From contig NZ_CBCRXM010000001.1 of the NCBI RefSeq assembly GCF_965137005.1, positions 62,001 through 126,000 of the forward strand: DNA of 64,000 nt, given 5' to 3'. Positions within the stretch are counted from its first letter, which is position 1; each line of letters starts with the position of its first letter. The notes under the pieces are model-generated. The model worked only from the letters and a program-made list of their open reading frames with translations. It ran no database searches and was not told where the DNA came from. The translations under genes and the position numbers were made by a program. This document shows, piece by piece, positions 1 to 7,984 of the stretch. The stretch is from Sphingomonas_O antarctica (GTDB lineage: Bacteria > Pseudomonadota > Alphaproteobacteria > Sphingomonadales > Sphingomonadaceae).

Positions 1-1219
1 TGTCGATGCGCTGATCAGGGGTGCCGCCGACGATGCGGAAGCCCCCGCCGACTTCCTGCGCCGCCGGACCATAAAATGCGCCGTCGATGCTCGATCCCGC
101 GATGTTGACCGCCGTACCGCCATTGAACGAGGCGGTCTGGAATGCGCCGGTAAAGCCGCCGGTGTTGACCAGGTTGATCGTTGCGGTCCCTGCGGCGGTG
201 AAGGTGCTGCCGGCGGCGATGGTCACCGCCTGCGGCGTGGTGCCGATATCGAAGAACGGTGCGCCGACGACAGCGTCGAGGCGCAGCGAGACTTTGTCGC
301 TCGCAAAATCGACGGCAGTCGACGATGTGCCCGACAGCCACTGGAAATAGTTCGGCAGCGTCGAAGTGGCGTCGAGGGTCGGATTGTAAATCATCGTCCC
401 GACCATTTCGCCGGTGTAAGTTCCGGTCCCCGTCTTCGGGACATTGTTCGGATCGGTCGTCAGGCCATAAGCGAACGCGCCGCGCTCCAGATGCCAATGG
501 CTTTGCTGGAACGTGCTGACCCCGTTGGTGACATCGATCCAGTTGAGCGAGTTGCGCACATAGCCGGCGAACGAAACATATTGCGTCGTCGATCCGGGCA
601 CTTCGTAAAAGAAGGTCGTCGATTGATAGGCCGAACCCGACGTGCCGGTCGGTGCGTTCGTGTTGTCGCCTTCGTTGACGAAGCCGTTGCCGCTCTTGCC
701 GTAGCGCGACAGCGGGTCGCCATCGCCCGCCTGGAGATAGCGGATGTTGGTGTTGCGGCCGATGCCGGACAGGGCGGCGAAATCCTGGACGCCCCATTGC
801 GGTGTGCGAACGCCGCCGAAATCGGTGCGGCTGCCCGGATCCTGGAAGCGGACGTCGGTGGCGGCACCGCTGCGCGGATCCTGCAACGTCAGCGTGAAAA
901 TCGCATCGCGCGGATCGTAGGTCACCGAGATCTTGCTGTCCCGGACGGTCGAGGCATTGCCGGCATATTGCAGGCCCTGCTGACCGCGGTCGCCGACGAT
1001 GCCGCGCGGGTCGGTCGAATAATCCAAAGTCTGGCTCGCGCCGACGCCGTTATAGGTCTTGGCAACCGTCGGCGTCTTGAACTGGGTATAAGGGTCGGCG
1101 GCGGGCGTGCTGCCCGTGCCGGTGCCGCTGACCGATGTCGTTCCAGCGGATTGCGCGCCCATGCCACCGCCGCAGGCCGCGAGAGCGATGGTCGAGGTGA
1201 GGACGATGATGTTGCGCAT
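1..1219 (-). CDS. TbpB-like (transferrin-binding-protein-like) outer-membrane lipoprotein, 3' end outside window
   Basis: The frame stays open to the left edge, so 406 residues are seen and the C-terminus is missing. The protein begins MRNIIVLTSTIALAAC, a lipoprotein signal peptide with lipobox LAAC and acylated Cys16. A Ser/Thr/Gly-rich linker and a beta-rich body follow. Near the visible end are DGAFYGP and EVGGGF, the hallmark of the TbpB beta-barrel domain found in surface lipoproteins that bind transferrin, haemoglobin or haem. A GGAG lies 9 nt before the ATG. The family is known and ligands vary widely, so the substrate here is unknown. No Slam translocon or TonB receptor gene is visible beside it. 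Confidence 0.8.
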   Translation of the reverse strand, partial: MRNIIVLTSTIALAACGGGMGAQSAGTTSVSGTGTGSTPAADPYTQFKTPTVAKTYNGVGASQTLDYSTDPRGIVGDRGQQGLQYAGNASTVRDSKISVTYDPRDAIFTLTLQDPRSGAATDVRFQDPGSRTDFGGVRTPQWGVQDFAALSGIGRNTNIRYLQAGDGDPLSRYGKSGNGFVNEGDNTNAPTGTSGSAYQSTTFFYEVPGSTTQYVSFAGYVRNSLNWIDVTNGVSTFQQSHWHLERGAFAYGLTTDPNNVPKTGTGTYTGEMVGTMIYNPTLDATSTLPNYFQWLSGTSSTAVDFASDKVSLRLDAVVGAPFFDIGTTPQAVTIAAGSTFTAAGTATINLVNTGGFTGAFQTASFNGGTAVNIAGSSIDGAFYGPAAQEVGGGFRIVGGTPDQRID

Positions 1220-1307
1220 TGTTTGCCACTCCGCACGGCGATTGATTTCCAGCGGATTGGTAACCGGCAGTGGTAAAATACTGGTGAAGCCCAGTTAATA
1301 TCGAACG

Positions 1308-2189
1308 TTAAGGCGCGAACACTTTCAGCGCGCGCGGCACGATTTCGAGCTTGATCGGCGTTGGCAGGCGGACCGGCTCGCCATCGATCGCCACGTCGAG
1401 CGAACCGGCGTGAGCGTTAATCTCCAGCGTACGACACGCGGTCAGCTGCGCGAAGTCGCGTTCGTAATCGATCCGCCCGCGCAACGCCGAAATCGCAAAA
1501 CCGATCAGGCCGAGCCGGGACTTGGCCGCAACCGCATAAACGCCGAGTTTGCCGCCCTCGAGATTCTCGCGCTGGCCGAGCGAGCCGGGCTCCAGCGAAT
1601 AAACATTGTTGCCGATAAACAGCATCGGCGTGCGGATGGTCTCCGCCGTCCCGTCGGCAATTACGCGCAACCGGTGATGTCGCAGACGTTTGAGCGAGGT
1701 CCAGGCGGCGGGAAAATTGGCGATCGCCTTCGGCAGCGGCGCGTCGTCGCGCAGCCGCACGACTTTGGGATAAAGCCCGATCGAGACATTGTTGACGAAG
1801 CCGCGGTCGGCGATCCGTCCGATATCGATCTCGCGCGTCCGACCCGCAGCGATCGCGGCAACGGCCTTGTCGAGTTCGGGGCCAACGCCGAGTTGCCGCG
1901 CGAGATGATTGCGCGTGCCGAGCGGGAGAACGCCCATCGTGGCGCCCGCCTCGGACACCGCCAGCGCCGCGCTGCCGATCGTGCCGTCACCGCCGCCGAT
2001 TGCCACACGGCCGTGCGACTTCAACACCCTGTCGAGCGTCGCGGAAATCTCCTCGCCGCGCACGAGCATGATCTCGGCGTCGATCCCGGCCTTGGCAAAT
2101 GCCTCGGCCAGTTGCGTTTCAAGCTTGTCACCGGCTTTGGCGGCCGCGCCGCCGCCCGCATTGACGATGACCGGCAGCGTTGCGGTCAA
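1308..2189 (-). CDS. Diacylglycerol kinase family lipid kinase
   Basis: A 293-residue protein with the diacylglycerol kinase catalytic fold. The nucleotide-binding motif GGGDGT is at residues 65-70, followed by LPLGTRNHLARQLG, the second conserved loop. Members (YegS/DgkB/LCB5-like) phosphorylate diacylglycerol, sphingoid bases or related lipids with ATP at the inner membrane. In a sphingolipid-making sphingomonad a sphingoid-base substrate is conceivable, but the sequence does not decide this. Its ATG overlaps the TGA of purC upstream by 4 bp (ATGA), so the two are probably translationally coupled. Confidence 0.88.
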   Translation of the reverse strand: MTATLPVIVNAGGGAAAKAGDKLETQLAEAFAKAGIDAEIMLVRGEEISATLDRVLKSHGRVAIGGGDGTIGSAALAVSEAGATMGVLPLGTRNHLARQLGVGPELDKAVAAIAAGRTREIDIGRIADRGFVNNVSIGLYPKVVRLRDDAPLPKAIANFPAAWTSLKRLRHHRLRVIADGTAETIRTPMLFIGNNVYSLEPGSLGQRENLEGGKLGVYAVAAKSRLGLIGFAISALRGRIDYERDFAQLTACRTLEINAHAGSLDVAIDGEPVRLPTPIKLEIVPRALKVFAP

Positions 2190-2965
2190 CGGCCCCGTTT
2201 CTTGCGATGCGATTCCAGATCGAGGACCGCATGGCCTTCGCCTTCGGGCATCAGGCCGAGACGACGTGCAACCTCCTGATACGCTTCGACTTCACCGCCG
2301 AGGTCGCGGCGAAAGCGATCCTTGTCGAGCTTCTCGTTCGACTTCATGTCCCACAAACGGCAGCCGTCCGGACTGATCTCGTCGGCCAAAATCACGCGCG
2401 AATATTCATTGTCGTAGATGCGCCCGAATTCGAGCTTGAAGTCGATCAGGCGGATACCGACCGCGGCGAACAGCCCGCACATGAAGTCGTTCACGCGGAT
2501 CGCCATGTCCGCGATGTCGTGCATCTCTTCCTGGCTGGCCCAGCCGAACGCGGCGATATGCTCGTCGGTGATCATCGGATCGCCGAGCGCATCATCCTTG
2601 TAGAAATATTCGATGATCGTGCGGGGCAGCTGTTCGCCCTCTTCGATGCCCAGCCGCTTGCTGAGCGAACCGGCGGCGACATTTCTGACCACAACCTCGA
2701 TCGGAATGATTTCGACCTGACGGATCAACTGCTCGCGCATGTTGAGGCGCCGGATAAAATGATGTGGCACGCCGATCTGGCCGAGCAGCGTGAAGATATG
2801 CTCGGAAATCCGGTTGTTCAGCACGCCCTTGCCGTTGATTGTGCCCTTTTTCTGCGCGTTGAACGCCGTCGCATCGTCCTTGAAATACTGGATCAGCGTG
2901 CCAGGCTCGGGACCCTCATAAAGAATTTTGGCCTTGCCCTCATAGATTTGGCGACGACGGGACAT
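2186..2965 (-). CDS. purC: Phosphoribosylaminoimidazole-succinocarboxamide synthase (SAICAR synthetase)
   Basis: A 259-residue protein of normal bacterial PurC length. It opens MSRRRQIYEGKAKILYEGPE, the conserved IYEGKAK nucleotide-binding start of the family. It also has VPIEVVVRNVAAGSLSKRLG-type sequence and IRLIDFKLEFGR, the catalytic core. It joins CAIR and aspartate with ATP in de novo purine synthesis in the cytoplasm. Downstream it is coupled to the lipid kinase gene; upstream is a 16-codon ORF followed by a hairpin that could attenuate read-through into purC. Function is secure. Confidence 0.97.
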   Translation of the reverse strand: MSRRRQIYEGKAKILYEGPEPGTLIQYFKDDATAFNAQKKGTINGKGVLNNRISEHIFTLLGQIGVPHHFIRRLNMREQLIRQVEIIPIEVVVRNVAAGSLSKRLGIEEGEQLPRTIIEYFYKDDALGDPMITDEHIAAFGWASQEEMHDIADMAIRVNDFMCGLFAAVGIRLIDFKLEFGRIYDNEYSRVILADEISPDGCRLWDMKSNEKLDKDRFRRDLGGEVEAYQEVARRLGLMPEGEGHAVLDLESHRKKRGR

Positions 2966-3066
2966 GGCAGCTCCTGAACCAGAACGCGAAAGCCCCGGCG
3001 TGCCTGCAGGCGGCCAGGGCGTATTTTGCTTAGCGAGTCACGTTAACCCACGCAACGCCAACGAAA

Positions 3067-3096
3067 GAAGCCGCCGAGTCTACACTCGGCGGCTTC
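3067..3096 (-). terminator. Perfect 13-bp hairpin between the 16-codon ORF and purC
   Basis: Arms GAAGCCGCCGAGT and its exact complement enclose a 4-nt loop. On the minus strand the hairpin is followed by TTTCGTTGG, only a short T tract, so termination may be partial. It lies 30 bases after the stop of the tiny ORF and about 100 bases before purC, the position expected of a terminator or attenuator. Confidence 0.65.
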
Positions 3097-3126
3097 CCTC
3101 TAAAACCTTATTTTACGCGAGAAGGC

Positions 3127-3177
3127 TTAGCCGTCTTTCGCGCCAGCGCCACCGCGCCCGAAAATCCAGTCCCACAT
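3127..3177 (-). CDS. Candidate 16-residue small protein upstream of purC
   Basis: ATG to TAA encodes MWDWIFGRGGAGAKDG: two Trp and a Phe at the N-terminus, then a Gly/Ala-rich basic tail. A good Shine-Dalgarno (GGGAG) sits 7 nt upstream, and a 13-bp hairpin follows the stop, giving the layout of a complete small transcription unit. The stretch is otherwise non-coding and about 300 bases long. I do not recognise the peptide. It may be a free small membrane-associated protein or a leader peptide. Its coding status rests only on the ribosome site and the layout. Confidence 0.45.
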   Translation of the reverse strand: MWDWIFGRGGAGAKDG

Positions 3178-3221
3178 ACACTTGCTCCCGTGCGCCCTGT
3201 TTTTATTGGGCTGACACCGGT

Positions 3222-3246
3222 GTTAAGGAGATTCCTCAACCTTAAC
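3222..3246. promoter_or_regulatory. AT-rich inverted repeat GTTAAGG-N11-CCTTAAC
   Basis: Perfect 7-bp arms spaced by 11 bp lie between the end of the CHASE2-EAL gene and the 16-codon ORF. There is no T tract, and the stem is weak for a terminator, so it is more likely an operator or promoter-proximal site for the small ORF/purC unit. The binding protein is unknown. Confidence 0.35.
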
Positions 3247-3269
3247 AAGAGGTAAATGTAATTCAGGCG

Positions 3270-5588
3270 TTAACTTGTTAGTGAGGCAGCGTCAGGCGTA
3301 CATAATTGCATAAGTTGAACCAATTTCATTGGTTTTCCGATCAGATAACCTTGCGCAACGTCGCAACCAAGCGACATCAGGATGACACGGGTCGCCTCGT
3401 CTTCAATTCCTTCGGCGACGACCTTGCGCCCGAGGGAATGAGCCAGCTTGATCGTGGACTCAACCAATAGCCGGTCGTTCGAGTAATGTGCCACGTTGGC
3501 CACGAAACCGCGGTCGATCTTGATTTCGTCCGACGGGATTGCGCGAAGATACTCCAATGTTGAGTGACCGGTGCCATAATCGTCGACGGAAATCTGGACG
3601 CCGATATCGCGCAACGCTTCGAGCGTGCGCATGCTTTCCGCCCCGGTTTGCAGCGCCGTCGATTCGGTCACTTCGAGCGTGAGCAAGTCGGGGCGCAGCT
3701 TATAGCGGTTGAGTAACAGCTGAACCGTCGCAACGATTCGCTGATCGTCGAGCAACGTCGTCGAGATGTTCACCGCAACGCTGAACGACATGCCGATCGC
3801 GTTAACCCCAGCAGCGCTGCGAATCGCCGATTCGAGCACGAAGTCGGTCAACCGGTCGATGCGGCCATGTTGCTCGGCCGCACGGATGAATTCGTCCGGG
3901 GCAATCACGCCCTTTTCCGGGTGCGACCAGCGAACCAGTGCCTCGGCCCCGATGATGCTGTTGGTGCGCATATCGAGCTTGGGTTGGTAGGCGACCCAGA
4001 TATCGCCGCGGCCGATCGCCGAATCGAGCTGACCGAGCAGCGATAGACGCCATTCGGCATCCACCAGATGGGCAGGGTCGAATGCTTTCCACTTGCTGCC
4101 GTCGGCCGATGCTTCGTCGGCAGCGAGCAGTGCGCTCGACAAGCGGTTCGGCACCGCGCGTCCATCGGCCGCCACGACGCCGAACGAAATCGCCAGGTCC
4201 ACGCTGCGGCTACCGAGGTTCAGCGCGCTGCGGAAGAGTGCGTGCAAGGCTTCGAGCTGACCGCCGATACCGCCAAGATCTTGCGGCGGCACAAGCCACG
4301 CGAAGACGCCCTCATCGCCCTGGAACACGCGGCTCGCGCCACCGATCTCAAGCCGCGAGGCGATCTGGCGCACCAGATGTTCTTCGTCGTCCACCGGGAG
4401 GCTGGTTGTGGCTTCAGAAAAGTTGCGAATGCGTGCAACGATCAGCCCGCTGTCGTTGGCGTCACCTTCGTGCCGCAGCGCGGTGAGGTTTGGCAGGCCG
4501 CTGACGGCGTTCGATCGCGAACGTTCATCCGACTGACGGCGAAACCGCCACCAGTAATAGCGGGCGCAACCGATGGTCAGCATCAGCAACGCGGGCATTG
4601 TCCCGAGGAAGATGCTGCGGAACTGAAGCAAGGGCGGAGCGATCATCAGGATCAAGAAGCCCCCCGCGACTGCGGCATGCCTTGGCATACGTGGGCCGTC
4701 GGAAAAGGCGTAGGTCAGGATCAGCGCAACGATGAACAGCGGGATCAACCAGCCCAGTTCGCGCGGAACGCCGACCATCAGCGTTTCGGCACCGAGGACG
4801 TGGACGAAGACGCTGGGGACGGCGCCGACACCGGGCGCGCGGATCGGATCGCTGATCATGCTCGACGTCATGCCGACCACGATGCGCTTGCCCGCGAGCA
4901 TTTTTGGATCGATGCGTCCGTTGACCACGTCGGCGGCGCTGACGCTGGGGATCGAGGCGATGTCAGGAACGTAGCTTATCGGATAACTGGTCGCGAGGAC
5001 CGGCGGTTTGTTGGCCAGCGCAAAAGACAGCGCCGGGCGAGGTTGCGCACCGACCCACCGGAATGTCGCCACCCGGTCCGCCTGGTTCATCGCGTTGAGC
5101 GGCAGGAACGCGTCGGCCAGTTCGACGCGTTGGGCGAACTCATCATAGGGCATGATCTCGGTCGACGTGCGAGCGACCGAGTCGAGACTGCGGAACGTGA
5201 CCAGCGACACCTTGCCCCGCGCACGGTCGAGCGCGGCGGCGAAGGCGTCGTCTTCGGCGCGGGTCGATTTATTGCGAAAGGTGATGTCGAAATAAATGTG
5301 ATCGGCACCCGCAGCGCGCAGGCGATCAACAAGTTTGGCATGAACCGTGCGGGGCCATGGCCATTGGCCGATTTCGGCAATGCTCTTGTCGTCCACCGCG
5401 ACCACGACGATCTGACCGCTGGCGGGCCGGTTGAAATAGCGATTGCGGAGAGACCACAGGCCGCTGTCCAGCGGCGCTCCGATTTCCGACCAGCCGGCAA
5501 AAAGTCCGATCGCCAGGGCCCAGATAAGCATGCGCCGACGAGGGTCTAACCCTGCCCATAATTCCCTAAGTTTGCGCGCCCGTTCCAT
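3270..5588 (-). CDS. CHASE2-domain cyclic-di-GMP phosphodiesterase with degenerate GGDEF
   Basis: A 772-residue membrane sensor. An N-terminal transmembrane helix (about residues 20-36) is followed by a periplasmic CHASE2 domain containing VVAVDDKSIAEIGQWPWPR. Then come a cluster of membrane helices (about 280-345), a GGDEF-like domain and a C-terminal EAL domain. The GGDEF site reads GDEGV, so cyclase activity is probably lost. The EAL site looks intact: EALVRW near residue 549, VAVNIS, VTEST, DDYGTG, KIDRGF and AEGIED. It should hydrolyse c-di-GMP in response to an extracytoplasmic signal. It is transcribed away from parC, alone. Confidence 0.9.
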   Translation of the reverse strand: MERARKLRELWAGLDPRRRMLIWALAIGLFAGWSEIGAPLDSGLWSLRNRYFNRPASGQIVVVAVDDKSIAEIGQWPWPRTVHAKLVDRLRAAGADHIYFDITFRNKSTRAEDDAFAAALDRARGKVSLVTFRSLDSVARTSTEIMPYDEFAQRVELADAFLPLNAMNQADRVATFRWVGAQPRPALSFALANKPPVLATSYPISYVPDIASIPSVSAADVVNGRIDPKMLAGKRIVVGMTSSMISDPIRAPGVGAVPSVFVHVLGAETLMVGVPRELGWLIPLFIVALILTYAFSDGPRMPRHAAVAGGFLILMIAPPLLQFRSIFLGTMPALLMLTIGCARYYWWRFRRQSDERSRSNAVSGLPNLTALRHEGDANDSGLIVARIRNFSEATTSLPVDDEEHLVRQIASRLEIGGASRVFQGDEGVFAWLVPPQDLGGIGGQLEALHALFRSALNLGSRSVDLAISFGVVAADGRAVPNRLSSALLAADEASADGSKWKAFDPAHLVDAEWRLSLLGQLDSAIGRGDIWVAYQPKLDMRTNSIIGAEALVRWSHPEKGVIAPDEFIRAAEQHGRIDRLTDFVLESAIRSAAGVNAIGMSFSVAVNISTTLLDDQRIVATVQLLLNRYKLRPDLLTLEVTESTALQTGAESMRTLEALRDIGVQISVDDYGTGHSTLEYLRAIPSDEIKIDRGFVANVAHYSNDRLLVESTIKLAHSLGRKVVAEGIEDEATRVILMSLGCDVAQGYLIGKPMKLVQLMQLCTPDAASLTS

Positions 5589-5614
5589 TTCATTTCCGCT
5601 GTCGCACGCAAATG

Positions 5615-5631
5615 GTTACCAAAAAGGTAAC
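5615..5631. promoter_or_regulatory. Palindrome GTTACC-N5-GGTAAC in the divergent promoter region
   Basis: Perfect 6-bp arms around AAAAA lie 27 bp upstream of the CHASE2-EAL start codon and about 70 bp upstream of the divergent parC start. The size and placement fit an operator. No regulator is identifiable from the sequence. Confidence 0.35.
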
Positions 5632-5701
5632 GATCTTTAAAATTTGTCCGGACAAGGGTCGTGCTTGCACGGCGCTGCACCGCTGCTAAGCCGCCGCGAC
5701 C

Positions 5702-7975
5702 GTGACCGATCCCTTCGATCAGATTATCGACGCGCCGTTCGATGCGGCGCTCAGCGAACGCTATCTCGTTTATGCGCTATCCACGATCACTGCGCGCTCG
5801 CTGCCGGATCTGCGCGACGGGTTGAAGCCGGTACATCGCCGCTTGCTGTGGGCGATGCGGCTGCTGCGGCTCGATCCCGCCTCGGCGTACAAGAAATGCG
5901 CGCGCGTCGTCGGTGACACGATCGGCAAATACCATCCCCACGGCGACCAATCGGTCTACGATGCGATGGTCCGCCTCGCGCAGGATTTCTCGCTGCGCTA
6001 TCCGCTGGTCGACGGCCAGGGAAATTTCGGCAACGTCGATGGCGATAACGCCGCTGCCTATCGCTACACCGAAGCGCGGATGACGTCCGCCGCGATCGAC
6101 CTGATGGCCGGGCTCGACGATGGCACGGTCGATTTCCGTGCGACATATAATGGTGAGGAGCAAGAACCGGAGATTTTCCCGGGCCTGTTTCCCAACCTGC
6201 TCGCCAACGGGGCCAGTGGCATTGCGGTCGGCATGGCCACGAGCATTCCCCCGCACAATGTCGCGGAGATCGTCGATGCCGCGACATTGCTGATCGATCA
6301 GCCCGACGCACCGGGCGAAGCGTTGCTAGAGTTCGTCAGAGGGCCCGACTTGCCGACCGGCGGTCTGATCGTCGATCCGCCGGCGATGATCGTGCAGGCT
6401 TATGCCACCGGGCGCGGGTCGTTCCGTGTTCGCGCCCGCTGGTCGATCGAGCGGGAAAAGGGCGGTGGCTGGACCGTCGTCGTCAGCGAAGTCCCGTATG
6501 GAGTTCAGAAGGGCAAGCTGATCGAACAGATCGCCGATGTGATCGCGGCGAAGAAGCTGCCGATTCTCGCCGATGTGCGCGATGAATCCGACGCCGACAT
6601 CCGCCTGGTCATCGAGCCGCGCAGCCGCACCGTCGATCCCGATGTGCTCATGGAAAGCCTGTTCCGGCTGAGCGATCTCGAAGTCAAAATACCGCTTAAC
6701 CTCAATGTGCTCGATGCCGACCGCACGCCACGCGTGATGTCGCTCCACGCGGTGCTGACGGCGTGGTTGCGGCACCAGTTCGAAGTGATGCTGCGCCTTG
6801 CGCGGCATCACATTGCCAAGATCGACGATCGCGCCGAGATCGTCGCGGGCTTCATCATCGCGTTTCTCAATCTCGACCGCGTGATCGAGATTATTCGCAC
6901 CGAAGATGAGCCAAAACCGGTGATGATCGCCGAATTCGCGCTGAACGATCGACAGGCTGAGGCGATCCTCAACATGCGCCTGCGCCAGTTGCGTAAGCTC
7001 GAGGAGATGGAACTCAACGCCGAACAGGTTGCATTGGCCAAGGAACGCGAAGGCTTGGTCGCGCTGATCGAAAGCCCTGCGCGGCAACGCACCAAGCTTA
7101 AGAAGGATCTGGCCGCACTGCGCACCCGCTACGCGCCCGAAACCAAACTCGGCGCGCGCCGCACGACGGTCGCCGAAGCCGCGCCACCGCGCGACATCCC
7201 GCTCGAAGCGATGATCGACCGCGAACCGATCACCATCCTGTTGTCGCAACGAGGATGGATCCGCGCGATGAAGGGGCATTTCGACGGACCGGTCGGCGAT
7301 GCGGCAAAGTATAAAGAGGGCGATGGCCCGGCCTTTGTGCTTCCCGCGTACACAACCGACCGCATTCTGCTCGGGGCAGCAGACGGGCGGTTCTACACTT
7401 TGGCGCCGGACAAGTTGCCGGGTGGGCGTGGGTTTGGCGAGCCGGTTCGGCTGCTTGTCGACCTGCCAGGCGACGTGGATGTCATTTCGATCGGCGTGGC
7501 CCGGTCCGACCAACGCTTGCTCCTCGCTACCAGTGAGGGGCGCGGCTTCATTGCCAAAGTCGGAGAGATTGTCGCGGAGACGCGCAAGGGTCGCCAGGTC
7601 GTTAATCTTAAGGACGGCGTGCGGCTGGCCGTCGTTGCGCCGATCAATCCGTCGCACGACAGCGCTGCCATTGTCGGCGATAACCGCAAGCTGGTCGTCT
7701 TTCCTCTGGCGGAGCTGCCCGAATTGTCGCGTGGCTCGGGCGTCATGCTGCAACGCTATCGCGACGGAAGTTTGTCCGATGCGACGACGTTGAATTTTGC
7801 CGACGGCCTGACCTGGCCGATGGGCGGTGACAGCGGCCGCAGTCGGACCGAGGCGGATTTGACCCCTTGGCGCGCGGCACGCGGTGCCGCCGGACGCATG
7901 GCGCCGACGGGATTCCCCCGCGACAACCGGTTCGTGGATCAATCGCTTAAGCGAGGCTTAACCCAAATCGCCTAG
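5702..7975 (+). CDS. parC: DNA topoisomerase IV subunit A
   Basis: A 757-residue type II topoisomerase A subunit that decatenates chromosomes together with ParE. The breakage-reunion domain has the GKYHPHGD motif and active-site Tyr122 in YRYTEAR. The C-terminal domain is short and lacks the GyrA-box, as expected for ParC. The quinolone-determining stretch reads GDQSVYD: Gln83 occupies the place of E. coli Ser80, and Asp87 the place of Glu84. From memory, this Gln is common in alphaproteobacterial ParC. The start is GTG with no clear Shine-Dalgarno. The stop is followed 9 bp later by a GGDEF-EAL gene. Confidence 0.95.
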   Translation: MTDPFDQIIDAPFDAALSERYLVYALSTITARSLPDLRDGLKPVHRRLLWAMRLLRLDPASAYKKCARVVGDTIGKYHPHGDQSVYDAMVRLAQDFSLRYPLVDGQGNFGNVDGDNAAAYRYTEARMTSAAIDLMAGLDDGTVDFRATYNGEEQEPEIFPGLFPNLLANGASGIAVGMATSIPPHNVAEIVDAATLLIDQPDAPGEALLEFVRGPDLPTGGLIVDPPAMIVQAYATGRGSFRVRARWSIEREKGGGWTVVVSEVPYGVQKGKLIEQIADVIAAKKLPILADVRDESDADIRLVIEPRSRTVDPDVLMESLFRLSDLEVKIPLNLNVLDADRTPRVMSLHAVLTAWLRHQFEVMLRLARHHIAKIDDRAEIVAGFIIAFLNLDRVIEIIRTEDEPKPVMIAEFALNDRQAEAILNMRLRQLRKLEEMELNAEQVALAKEREGLVALIESPARQRTKLKKDLAALRTRYAPETKLGARRTTVAEAAPPRDIPLEAMIDREPITILLSQRGWIRAMKGHFDGPVGDAAKYKEGDGPAFVLPAYTTDRILLGAADGRFYTLAPDKLPGGRGFGEPVRLLVDLPGDVDVISIGVARSDQRLLLATSEGRGFIAKVGEIVAETRKGRQVVNLKDGVRLAVVAPINPSHDSAAIVGDNRKLVVFPLAELPELSRGSGVMLQRYRDGSLSDATTLNFADGLTWPMGGDSGRSRTEADLTPWRAARGAAGRMAPTGFPRDNRFVDQSLKRGLTQIA
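7947..7962 (+). promoter_or_regulatory. CtrA-type box TTAA-N7-TTAAC upstream of the GGDEF-EAL gene
   Basis: The sequence TTAAGCGAGGCTTAAC matches the full CtrA consensus TTAA(N7)TTAAC of alphaproteobacteria. It lies inside the last codons of parC and ends 23 bp before the ATG of the diguanylate cyclase/phosphodiesterase gene. CtrA control of c-di-GMP and motility genes is known in the class. Binding here is inference from a short motif. Confidence 0.45.
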
Positions 7976-7984
7976 CCGAACGGA

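Noticed and set aside
3061..3250. Purine riboswitch upstream of purC
   Set aside because: The hairpins do not form the three-way junction with the conserved loops of purine or PreQ1 aptamers.
4068..5549. Long open frame on the plus strand (493 codons)
   Set aside because: It is wholly antisense to the CHASE2-EAL gene; composition is rich in Arg, Gly and Asp with no domain, the usual shadow of GC-rich coding DNA.
6326..7942. Long open frame antisense to parC (538 codons)
   Set aside because: It has no family signature and mirrors parC codon positions; parC is certain.
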